Shown here in pieces: positions 1-5,428 of a DNA stretch of 8,367 bases. Each line of letters opens with the position of its first letter. Within the stretch, counting starts at the first letter, position 1. The position numbers and the translations under genes were made by a program. This DNA comes from Flavobacteriales bacterium UBA4011 (GTDB lineage: Bacteria; Bacteroidota; Bacteroidia; Flavobacteriales_D; Crocinitomicaceae), in NCBI GenBank assembly GCA_002384725.1, contig DGBF01000029.1, forward strand, positions 1-8,367, in the 5' to 3' direction. A model generated the notes under the pieces. That model ran no database searches, was not told the DNA's origin, and saw only the letters and a program-made list of their open reading frames with translations.

Positions 1-125
1 AAGAAAAATAGACGAAACTATATTATTCCTGCTTTATCGAGATAAATAGCTTTATTCAACCACCACATTGTATTACATAACATCTCAAATGGTGTGAAGA
101 GGCGAGAAATAAGGAGGTAGAGTAA

Positions 126-209
126 ATGGTTTGTGTTAAGGTAATATCTTGTGGTGGTAATAGTTTAAAGCATAAAAAAGCCCCTCATCTCTTAAGTGGT
201 AAACATTAG
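126..209 (+). CDS. possible 27-residue small ORF behind a perfect Shine-Dalgarno sequence
   Basis: An ATG at 126 is preceded by AAGGAGG (111-117) with an 8-nt spacer and runs 27 codons to TAG at 207-209. The peptide begins MVCVKVISCGGNSLKHKK and resembles no family I recognise. The only support is the ribosome binding site, which is notable because Bacteroidota genes seldom rely on one; none of the clear genes in this window has one. No TAnnTTTG promoter was found directly ahead of it. A chance match in AT-rich DNA is the likelier explanation. Confidence 0.12.
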   Translation: MVCVKVISCGGNSLKHKKAPHLLSGKH

Positions 210-289
210 GCTGACGTTTTACATATAAAGATATTAATCAAATAAATTTACGATTGAATTATTTATTGAATTTGTTTTATTGAATACAT

Positions 290-308
290 TGTGGGGATTA
301 TGTGGGGA
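290..308. repeat. tandem TGTGGGGA pair, 11-bp period
   Basis: TGTGGGGA occurs at 290-297 and again at 301-308, separated by TTA, so the two copies sit one helical turn apart on the same face of the DNA. The surroundings are strongly AT-rich, which makes two G-runs stand out. The pair lies about 50 bp beyond the 3' end of the tRNA-Leu gene and just outside its terminator. It could be a protein-binding site, such as an arm site for a tyrosine recombinase at a tRNA attachment site, but no integrase is visible to support that. Confidence 0.35.
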
Positions 309-311
309 AAC

Positions 312-348
312 AAAAAAGCTACTTAGTTATTATTCAACCAAATAGCTT
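312..348 (-). terminator. intrinsic terminator of the tRNA-Leu gene
   Basis: Read on the minus strand, AAGCTATTTGGTT (336-348) pairs with AACTAAGTAGCTT (316-328) around the 7-nt loop GAATAAT. This gives a continuous 13-bp stem with two G-T wobbles, followed directly by a T tract (A-run at 312-317 on the plus strand, partly shared with the stem base). It starts about 10 nt after the tRNA discriminator base, the expected place for termination of a monocistronic tRNA transcript. The plus-strand reading lacks a T tract, so it acts only leftward. Confidence 0.8.
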
Positions 349-357
349 CTTAAAAAG

Positions 358-439
358 TGCCCACGACTGGATTCGAACCAGCACACCCGAAGGCACACGC
401 CCCTCAAGCGTGCACGTCTACCAATTTCGCCACGTGGGC
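358..439 (-). tRNA. tRNA-Leu, anticodon GAG
   Basis: An 82-nt gene encodes a class II tRNA. The acceptor stem GCCCACG/CGTGGGC (433-439 with 359-365) pairs perfectly and the discriminator base is A (358). The anticodon stem CACGC/GCGTG encloses the loop TTGAGGG, giving anticodon GAG (plus-strand CTC at 403-405), which reads the leucine codons CUU and CUC. The 13-nt variable region forms a short arm with a TTCG loop, as expected for leucine tRNAs, and the T loop TTCGAAT is canonical. The 3' CCA is not encoded and must be added by CCA transferase. The gene has its own promoter and terminator and lies downstream of the DnaE-type gene on the same strand. Confidence 0.96.
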
Positions 440-454
440 GGGAAAATTGTAGTT

Positions 455-485
455 CAAAGATATAATTTTCTTATCAATTGGCACA
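455..485 (-). promoter_or_regulatory. promoter of the tRNA-Leu gene
   Basis: On the minus strand TATCTTTG (455-462) is a perfect match to the Bacteroidota -7 consensus TAnnTTTG. Exactly 19 nt upstream lies TGTG (482-485), one base from the -33 consensus TTTG. The expected transcription start is near 449, giving a leader of about 10 nt before the mature tRNA 5' end at 439. The promoter sits wholly in the 79-bp gap after the DnaE-type gene, so the tRNA need not depend on read-through. Confidence 0.7.
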
Positions 486-501
486 TTCGTAATTCGTAAT
501 T
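485..501. repeat. short tandem ATTCGTA repeat
   Basis: ATTCGTA occurs twice in direct succession, followed by ATT, just upstream of the tRNA promoter and downstream of the DnaE-type stop codon. Short AT-rich tandem words of this kind are common in flavobacterial intergenic DNA. No function is evident. Confidence 0.4.
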
Positions 502-518
502 TATCCATTTGTAATTGA

Positions 519-3461
519 CTAATCTTCATACCGTACATCTCCCATAAAATTCACCTTCTGCATGTAGCCAACTTCAATAGCGAAATGACCAAACTCTTCA
601 GAAACGATTCCTGTTATTTTATAAATTCCTTTCCCATTAAAGCGGTAACGATTGGCAGATTCTGGGAAGTGAACAGAGTCTAAAATTTGACCTTCGATGT
701 CGATGAAATTCCCGAAAAACATATAATCACCCTGAACGGTCTTCGATTGCTTCAATGCAACAAGATAGCCATAGCATGTTACGTGTGTTCCGGTTTTTTG
801 AGGAATATCGATGGATAGCGTATGGTTTGGTAGTGCTTTTGGTAGTAGGTCAAACGGATTGCAAAGTGGAAATCCCAGCAATTCCATCTGTTCAAATGCG
901 CGTTCCAATTCGCTGTCATTTAGCTTCGGTAAGTTGTATTTCTTCCGTTCCAAAGGGAAAAGTTCGGGTTCAGGTTCCTTATCCTTGGTTTTGTTGTGGT
1001 ACAAGTGCGCCTTCCACAACAAGCTTTTTCTATCCTCGGGCAAGTCGCGCAAAGCATCCACACGAATGATGAGTAGCAGCTGTTCCAAAGGAATGTAGCA
1101 GCGACTTGTCAAGTTTTCAAAAGAACTGTATTTGCCATTCAAATCCCTTTCGTTGTAGATTTTATTTAGAATCTTGCTCTCCGTACTCTGCACGAGATTA
1201 AAGCCCAGAATCAGTCGTTTTCCGATGATGGTACACTCGTATTCACCTTCGTTTATGTTAGGTGATTCTATTGTTGCGCCTAGCATTCGTGCTTCGTGCA
1301 CGTAGATTTCTGTTCGATAATATCCACCAAAATTATTGATTGTCGCCACCATATATTCTAACGGATAGTGCGCTTTCAAGTACAAACTCTGATAACTTTC
1401 TACGGCATATGAAGCGGAGTGACCTTTCGAAAAAGCGTAACCCGCAAAGCTTTCAATTTGTCGCCAAACCTCTTTCGCCAATTCCTCAGGATGACCTTTC
1501 GCGAAACAGTTTTTGAAATATGTTTCTTCCACCTTGGTGAATTCTGCTCGCGAACGGAACTTGCCCGACATACCTCTTCGGAGCACATCCGCTTCGCCTA
1601 AATCCAAGCCAGCAAAGTAATGCGCCACTTTGATCACGTCTTCTTGGTAAACCATTACGCCGTAAGTATCGGGCATAATTTCCATCATCACAGGATGAGC
1701 GTTCTTCCTCTTTTCGGGGAAACGGTGCCGCAAAATATACTCGCGCATCATACCTGAGTGAGAAACGCCGGGACGAATAATCGAACTGGCCGCGACTAAA
1801 GTCAAGTAATCATCGACCTGCAATTTCTGCAACAACATCCGCATAGCTGGCGATTCCACGTAGAAACAACCGAGTGCTTGGGCGTTGCGAAGAATGTGTT
1901 TGATTTTCTCATCTTGTTTGAAATGCGCCAAATCGTGAATGTCATGCGCGGGATTATCGGGTTGGTTATATTCAACAATCTGTAAGCAATCGTGAATTTT
2001 CGCCAATCCCCGCTGACTGAGCACATCAAACTTGAAAAGTCCCACATCTTCCGCTTCCAGCATCGAAAATTGGGTCGTCGGATATCCTTTTGGCGGTAAA
2101 AAAGTGGCAGAATACCACGTAATCGGTTTTTCGCTAATCACGATTCCACCCGCATGTACACTAAGATGGGAGGGAAGTCCTTCGATTTGTTTGGCGTATT
2201 TCAAAACGAGGATCGAAAGGTTGTCGAGTTTCGTTACATCAAATCGACTCTTGCTCAGAACATCAATTTCCGATTTCGGTAAACCAAAGACTTTGCCCAA
2301 TTCGCGCACCGTTGCCTTGTATTGAAAGGTGTTGTACGTGCACAGCAAAGCTGCATTTGGGTAACGATTGAAAAGGTATTGCGTCACATCTTCGCGGTCT
2401 TTCCAAGAGAAATCAATATCGAAATCGGGCGGATTTTTCCGGTACAAATTGATGAAACGTTCGAAATACAAGTCTAATTCCAGAGGGTCAACATCTGTTA
2501 TCCGTAGTAAATACGCTACTATACTGTTGGCGCCGCTTCCTCTCCCCACGTAGAAATAATCCTTTGATCGGGCGTAGGAGGTGAAATCCCACGTGATGAG
2601 AAAATACGAGAGATAATCCTTTTGCGCGATAATATCGATTTCCTTTTTCACCCGATCAAGAACAAAATCTGTCACGTCAGCGTAACGGTATGCCAAGCCT
2701 TCGTAAGTCAATTGTGTCAGCAATTCTAAGTCTTCTTTCTTGCTTCCTGTGTAGGTATTCAGATTCTGCGGTTCGGCTTCTTCGCCAAAATCGAAGTGCA
2801 AACGACAGTTCTTAAGCAGTTTTTCCGTTTGCTCCAAAAGCGGGGAGAAGTCGCCCAGTTTCGCAAGCAGTTCACTTTTCGTCAAAAACAAATCCTCGGG
2901 CGAACCTTGCTCTTCTACTGGTAATCGAGAAAGCAGACAATTGTTGTCCACCGCCCGAAGCAAACGATGCGTATTAAAATCCCTTTTGTTCCGAAATGTC
3001 ATCGTGTGCAGGAGAAGCATCTTTTTATCTAGGCCGGTTTTGTTTTCCCATGTCAATCGATTCAAATCTGACAAGACAATTCCGATAAATTCATTCTCTT
3101 TCAAGCGCTTCGGTTCCTTTCCCCAGGGATAGATTACAAAGCAATTTCCAAAGTGCGGCGCCTGCTCAGGAAAGTCCTTTTTACCATGTATGTGCTCTGA
3201 TAGAAAACCATTCAGTTCATGAAATCCACGGTTGTTTTTCGTCAACACCACGAAACATCGATCTACACCATTTCGCACATCCGACCCAACAACTGATTTT
3301 TTATTTTCTTTTTGATTTTCAAGACAATAAGATAGTCCAGCTGTAGTAGAATTAATATCGATTATCGCCACATCCTCGTGCCCAGAAACCATCGCCCATT
3401 GGACAATTTCTTCTGGTGATAGAAGACCGTATTTTAGACTAAAGATTGAATTTGCAAGCAA
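519..3461 (-). CDS. accessory DNA polymerase III alpha subunit (DnaE-type, error-prone class)
   Basis: This is a C-family DNA polymerase of 980 residues, shorter than a replicative alpha subunit (E. coli DnaE is 1160). It extends primed DNA and, by analogy with DnaE2, probably acts in lesion bypass with the upstream dinB product. Order: PHP domain about 1-215; palm and catalytic core with GRGSGANS 306-313, PDFDIDF 345-351 (D348, D350) and third acidic residue D479 in KFDVLSQRGL; HAGGIVIS 436-443; YQEDVI 605-610; FSKGHSASYA 677-686; helix-hairpin-helix region about 760-810; OB fold about 892-970. All three catalytic aspartates are present. The PHP domain lacks the N-terminal His-x-His ligands (it reads LANSIFSLKYG), so metal-dependent proofreading is unlikely. 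EPELF (831-835) sits where the beta-clamp motif is expected, with Glu for Gln. The start is TTG at 3461: an in-frame stop lies eight codons upstream, no ATG intervenes, and homology begins right there. Cotranscription with dinB is likely. Confidence 0.93.
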   Translation of the reverse strand: MLANSIFSLKYGLLSPEEIVQWAMVSGHEDVAIIDINSTTAGLSYCLENQKENKKSVVGSDVRNGVDRCFVVLTKNNRGFHELNGFLSEHIHGKKDFPEQAPHFGNCFVIYPWGKEPKRLKENEFIGIVLSDLNRLTWENKTGLDKKMLLLHTMTFRNKRDFNTHRLLRAVDNNCLLSRLPVEEQGSPEDLFLTKSELLAKLGDFSPLLEQTEKLLKNCRLHFDFGEEAEPQNLNTYTGSKKEDLELLTQLTYEGLAYRYADVTDFVLDRVKKEIDIIAQKDYLSYFLITWDFTSYARSKDYFYVGRGSGANSIVAYLLRITDVDPLELDLYFERFINLYRKNPPDFDIDFSWKDREDVTQYLFNRYPNAALLCTYNTFQYKATVRELGKVFGLPKSEIDVLSKSRFDVTKLDNLSILVLKYAKQIEGLPSHLSVHAGGIVISEKPITWYSATFLPPKGYPTTQFSMLEAEDVGLFKFDVLSQRGLAKIHDCLQIVEYNQPDNPAHDIHDLAHFKQDEKIKHILRNAQALGCFYVESPAMRMLLQKLQVDDYLTLVAASSIIRPGVSHSGMMREYILRHRFPEKRKNAHPVMMEIMPDTYGVMVYQEDVIKVAHYFAGLDLGEADVLRRGMSGKFRSRAEFTKVEETYFKNCFAKGHPEELAKEVWRQIESFAGYAFSKGHSASYAVESYQSLYLKAHYPLEYMVATINNFGGYYRTEIYVHEARMLGATIESPNINEGEYECTIIGKRLILGFNLVQSTESKILNKIYNERDLNGKYSSFENLTSRCYIPLEQLLLIIRVDALRDLPEDRKSLLWKAHLYHNKTKDKEPEPELFPLERKKYNLPKLNDSELERAFEQMELLGFPLCNPFDLLPKALPNHTLSIDIPQKTGTHVTCYGYLVALKQSKTVQGDYMFFGNFIDIEGQILDSVHFPESANRYRFNGKGIYKITGIVSEEFGHFAIEVGYMQKVNFMGDVRYED

Positions 3462-3514
3462 TGTTTTGGTTTGTATTTTGTTTCAATTTTCGCCTCAGTT
3501 ACATTCTCGTTTTT

Positions 3515-3564
3515 CACCTCCCTCGGTCCCTCCTCAAAGGAGGAAGGTGTCTCGCCGAGTTTTT
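3515..3564. repeat. compound palindrome between dinB and the DnaE-type gene
   Basis: CCTCCT (3529-3534) and AGGAGG (3538-3543) form a tight hairpin with a 3-nt loop. Two alternative outer stems exist: CACCT 3515-3519 with AGGTG 3545-3549, and CTCGG 3522-3526 with CCGAG 3555-3559. Five T residues (3560-3564) follow the second stem on the plus strand. It resembles the dispersed CCTCC/GGAGG palindromes common in Bacteroidota intergenic DNA rather than a simple terminator. It is much more GC-rich than its flanks. In the dinB to dnaE direction no T tract follows, so it would more likely act as an mRNA structure or stability element than a full terminator. Confidence 0.55.
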
Positions 3565-3578
3565 AATTTTGAATAAGA

Positions 3579-3599
3579 CGCCTTTACTGTCGAAGGGCG
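3579..3599. repeat. small hairpin just after the dinB stop codon
   Basis: CGCCTT (3579-3584) pairs with AAGGGCG (3593-3599) with one bulged G around an 8-nt loop. On the minus strand it begins 2 nt after the dinB stop codon and is followed by GTCTTATT, a poor T tract. It could be a weak terminator or a 3' stabilising structure limiting dinB read-through into the downstream polymerase gene. Confidence 0.3.
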
Positions 3600-3601
3600 A
3601 T

Positions 3602-4819
3602 TTAACTCCTCCGATTAGCTAACAACGGCGGCGGCTCCCCTGAAAACGGATTCCACCTCCCAATTGTCCTTGCTTCCATGCCCACCGCACGAAGAACGGC
3701 TCGGTCTCCATAGCGAATGCGCATTTTATCCATGGCTTGGTAGAGTTCGAAGAAGTTCGCTTTGTCGTCGAAGAGACTCATTTGGTGATGCCCGTTGACC
3801 AAATCACTGTAGCGCACGCCAATTAAGCGCACAAGCAAACGACGGTTGTACAGGCGCTCGAACAATTCAGCGACGAGCGGAATCAAATCGTGGTCTGCAG
3901 AAGAGTAAGGAAGGCGTCTTTGCAGGGTTTGCGTTTGAAAATCGGAGTAGCGGACTTTGACCGTCACACAGGCGCAAACTTTCTTTCCACGTCGGAGTTG
4001 AAAAGCGAGATTTTCCGCCATGGCTGAGAGAATTCCCTTGAGTTTCAAAATGTCTATTGTATCGTGATCGAAGGTGCGTTCTGTCGAAATCGACTTACGT
4101 TCGCTGTGCTGAATGACAGGTGTATTGTCGATTCCTTGTGCTTTTCGCCAAATTCCGCTCCCGTTTTTTCCAAAAGCACTTTGCATCATATCTATGGGCA
4201 TGTTTTGAATAGTGTGGATTTTCTTGATGCCTAGATTCCGCAGGTTTTGGTAAGTTTTTAGTCCAACCATAGGAATTTTTCGCACCGAAAGTGGACCCAA
4301 AAATGGTTTCTCTTCACCGTAATCGATTTTGATTTGATTGTTTGGTTTCGCTTCGCCCGTGGCAATTTTCGATACCGTTTTGTTCTCCGAAAGTCCAAAG
4401 GAAATAGGTAACCCCGTTTCTTTCATGATGCGTTGACGAAGCTCCGAAGCGTATTGCAGACAACCGTAAAACTCGTCCATTCCCGTTAAATCGATGTAAA
4501 ATTCGTCCACCGAAGATTTTTCGTAGAGTGGCGCATCTTCTTTGATGATGTCGGTTACCATGGTCGAATATTTCATGTACGTTGCCGAGTTTCCTTTGAT
4601 GATAATCGCTTCGGGACAACGCTCTCGCGCCATTTTCATCGGCATGGCAGAGTGAACGCCAAATGCACGCGCTTCGTAACTGCAAGCAGCCACAACGCCA
4701 CGGTCGCTCGTTCCGCCTATCATGATCGGTTTGCCGTTTAAACGACTGTCCAGTAGGCGTTCGCAGGAGACGAAAAATGTATCCAAATCCATGTGAACTA
4801 TTGATCTGTCTTTTCCCAT
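3602..4819 (-). CDS. dinB: DNA polymerase IV (Y-family translesion polymerase)
   Basis: This 405-residue protein is a complete Y-family polymerase, which copies past damaged template bases with low fidelity in the cytoplasm. Catalytic acids are visible: D11 in HMDLDTFF (matching E. coli D8) and D105/E106 in SSVDEFYID (matching D103/E104). F16 is in the steric-gate position that excludes ribonucleotides. Palm and fingers span about 1-165, helix-hairpin-helix thumb about 170-235 (KIPMVGLKTYQNLRNLGI), little-finger domain about 240-385. A canonical beta-clamp binding motif, QMSLF, lies at 346-350 inside or at the edge of the little finger and not at the extreme C-terminus as in E. coli. The ATG at 4819 fits the family start. 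It is the first gene of a probable two-gene unit with the downstream DnaE-type polymerase, 140 bp away, and is transcribed divergently from the DUF433 gene. Confidence 0.96.
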   Translation of the reverse strand: MGKDRSIVHMDLDTFFVSCERLLDSRLNGKPIMIGGTSDRGVVAACSYEARAFGVHSAMPMKMARERCPEAIIIKGNSATYMKYSTMVTDIIKEDAPLYEKSSVDEFYIDLTGMDEFYGCLQYASELRQRIMKETGLPISFGLSENKTVSKIATGEAKPNNQIKIDYGEEKPFLGPLSVRKIPMVGLKTYQNLRNLGIKKIHTIQNMPIDMMQSAFGKNGSGIWRKAQGIDNTPVIQHSERKSISTERTFDHDTIDILKLKGILSAMAENLAFQLRRGKKVCACVTVKVRYSDFQTQTLQRRLPYSSADHDLIPLVAELFERLYNRRLLVRLIGVRYSDLVNGHHQMSLFDDKANFFELYQAMDKMRIRYGDRAVLRAVGMEARTIGRWNPFSGEPPPLLANRRS

Positions 4820-4963
4820 ATTTTCAAACTTTTTGGCACATATTTTTCCCGTTTTGCTAAAAATTGCTTCTTACCAATTGATTTTACTGCCCGAAGTGAA
4901 AAAGGGGAATCTCTTTTCGGTTTATCGAAAGCACGAAAAAAGTTGCTTTATTCTCCTGTTCCA

Positions 4964-4998
4964 CAAAATTAATTATATTTGATGAATAAATAATCAAA
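4964..4998 (-). promoter_or_regulatory. candidate dinB promoter
   Basis: On the minus strand TAATTTTG (4964-4971) matches the Bacteroidota -7 element TAnnTTTG perfectly. A TTTG lies upstream (4995-4998) but at 23 nt instead of the usual 19, so the -33 element is imperfect and an activator may be needed. The predicted start near 4957 gives a leader of roughly 135 nt. The upstream half coincides with one copy of a 16-bp direct repeat, which would place any bound regulator over the -33 region. Confidence 0.4.
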
Positions 4999-5019
4999 AT
5001 AATGACGAATAAATAATCA
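4981..5019. repeat. pair of 16-bp direct repeats, candidate operator
   Basis: GATGAATAAATAATCA (4981-4996) recurs as GACGAATAAATAATCA (5004-5019), 15 of 16 bases identical, with a 23-bp period. Relative to the predicted dinB start the copies cover about -24 to -39 and -47 to -62. This position suits a damage-responsive regulator of dinB, or autoregulation of the divergent DUF433 gene. The AT-rich composition raises the chance of coincidence, but the length and near identity argue against it. Confidence 0.5.
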
Positions 5020-5101
5020 TTTTACAAGATTAGGTACGCAGAACGTAAAGGATGTAAGTTGTCAATGAATAATTGATAATTAATAATGAAAACCAACAGT
5101 T

Positions 5102-5317
5102 ATGAATTATAGCGATTATATAAAAGTAGATCCAGCCATTCGATTTGGGCGACCATGTCTGAAAGGAACTCACATTGCGGTGTACGAAATTTTGGCTTTG
5201 AAGTCGAATGGGGCAACGAACGAACAAATTATTAGCGATTATCCAGATTTGGATAAGAATGCTATTGATGCATGTTTGGCTTTTGCGATGGAGCATATAC
5301 CGAAATTGAGCGCGTAA
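5102..5317 (+). CDS. DUF433 domain protein, antitoxin-like, orphan
   Basis: This 71-residue protein is a full-length DUF433 member: YIKVDPAIRFGRPCLKGTHIAVYEIL, then a helix-turn-helix-like segment around GATNEQIISDYPDLDKNAIDACLAFA. Family hallmarks IRFG(K/R)PC(I/L)KGT and the (F/Y)P(D/E)L stretch are intact; His replaces the usual Arg after KGT. DUF433 proteins are commonly the antitoxin-like partner of a DUF5615 PIN-like protein encoded directly downstream. Here the next 111 bp hold no coding frame and parE follows, so no toxin is present. The ATG at 5102 matches the family N-terminus; there is no Shine-Dalgarno sequence. It may be a solitary DNA-binding regulator, a relic of a toxin-antitoxin pair, or may act with a partner elsewhere. 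Confidence 0.85.
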   Translation: MNYSDYIKVDPAIRFGRPCLKGTHIAVYEILALKSNGATNEQIISDYPDLDKNAIDACLAFAMEHIPKLSA

Positions 5318-5344
5318 TGCAGATTGTTAATTATCAACCCTAAA

Positions 5345-5361
5345 TCGTGAAAAAGTCGTGA
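5345..5361. repeat. TCGTGA direct repeat upstream of parE
   Basis: TCGTGA occurs at 5345-5350 and 5356-5361, an 11-bp period, 33 bp upstream of the parE -7 element. The spacing puts both on one face of the helix over the region upstream of -35. It could be a regulator site or chance. Confidence 0.2.
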
Positions 5362-5393
5362 TAACTTTCCCGCAAACCGCCTCAAAATCAAGT

Positions 5394-5401
5394 TATATTT
5401 G
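5394..5401 (+). promoter_or_regulatory. -7 element of the parE-parC promoter
   Basis: TATATTTG is a perfect TAnnTTTG match 27 bp ahead of the parE ATG, predicting a start near 5408 and a leader of about 20 nt. No good TTTG lies 19 nt upstream, so the -33 element is weak. Its position between the DUF433 stop and parE supports independent transcription of the topoisomerase operon. Confidence 0.5.
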
Positions 5402-5428
5402 TTTGTTCCGAACTAGGACAGACTAAAC

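Larger units (their letters stand above)
1..311. other. AT-rich intergenic region without a convincing gene
   Basis: No open reading frame of credible length or family resemblance is present on either strand. What can be seen: a small palindrome TTTATC-GA-GATAAA at 33-46; a perfect Shine-Dalgarno-like AAGGAGG at 111-117 ahead of a 27-codon frame at 126-209; and a tandem TGTGGGGA motif with an 11-bp period near 290-308. The region flanks the 3' end of a tRNA gene, the usual side for integrated elements, but no integrase gene or second copy of the tRNA end is visible here. It may be plain intergenic DNA or the edge of something lying outside the window. Confidence 0.5.
4820..5101. other. divergent intergenic region between dinB and the DUF433 gene
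   Basis: These 282 bp are noncoding and very AT-rich. They hold a candidate dinB promoter (4964-4998) and two 16-bp direct repeats (4981-5019). Within the long dinB leader is a hairpin AAAGCA/TGCTTT (4928-4933 with 4944-4949, 10-nt loop). For the DUF433 gene, TTG at 5059-5061 lies exactly 19 nt ahead of TAATAATG (5081-5088), a poor match to the TAnnTTTG -7 element. No small gene was found here. Confidence 0.5.

Noticed and set aside
181..200. AGATGAGGGGCTTTTTT on the minus strand as an intrinsic terminator
   Set aside because: Only the 3' half and T tract are convincing; no upstream complement longer than about 4 bp was found.
302..499. 65-codon plus-strand frame starting at GTG 302
   Set aside because: It runs through the terminator and antisense across the whole tRNA-Leu gene; its product resembles no family and it is explained by the tRNA sequence.
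755..3132. Several 60-100 codon frames within the DnaE-type gene on either strand
   Set aside because: They lie entirely inside a well-supported 980-residue polymerase gene and encode no recognisable proteins.
3462..3500. Frameshift hiding a longer DnaE N-terminus with the His motif
   Set aside because: No reading frame upstream encodes a Cys-His-Ser type motif, and the conserved FSLKYG segment is already two to three residues from where family members begin.
4314..4685. 123-codon minus-strand frame inside dinB
   Set aside because: It is the shifted frame of dinB; the dinB frame carries all catalytic motifs without interruption.
4981..5019. CRISPR-like repeat-spacer array
   Set aside because: There are only two 16-bp AT-rich units with a 7-bp gap, far too short for repeats and spacers, and no cas genes.
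5030..5296. 88-codon minus-strand frame antisense to the DUF433 gene
   Set aside because: I considered it as a missing toxin, but its Ile/Ser/Asn-rich product has no PIN-like acidic residues and it mirrors the DUF433 coding frame.
5318..5428. Possible remnant of a DUF5615 toxin gene after DUF433
   Set aside because: All forward frames are short or stop-filled and show no PIN-like motif; the stretch is promoter DNA for parE.
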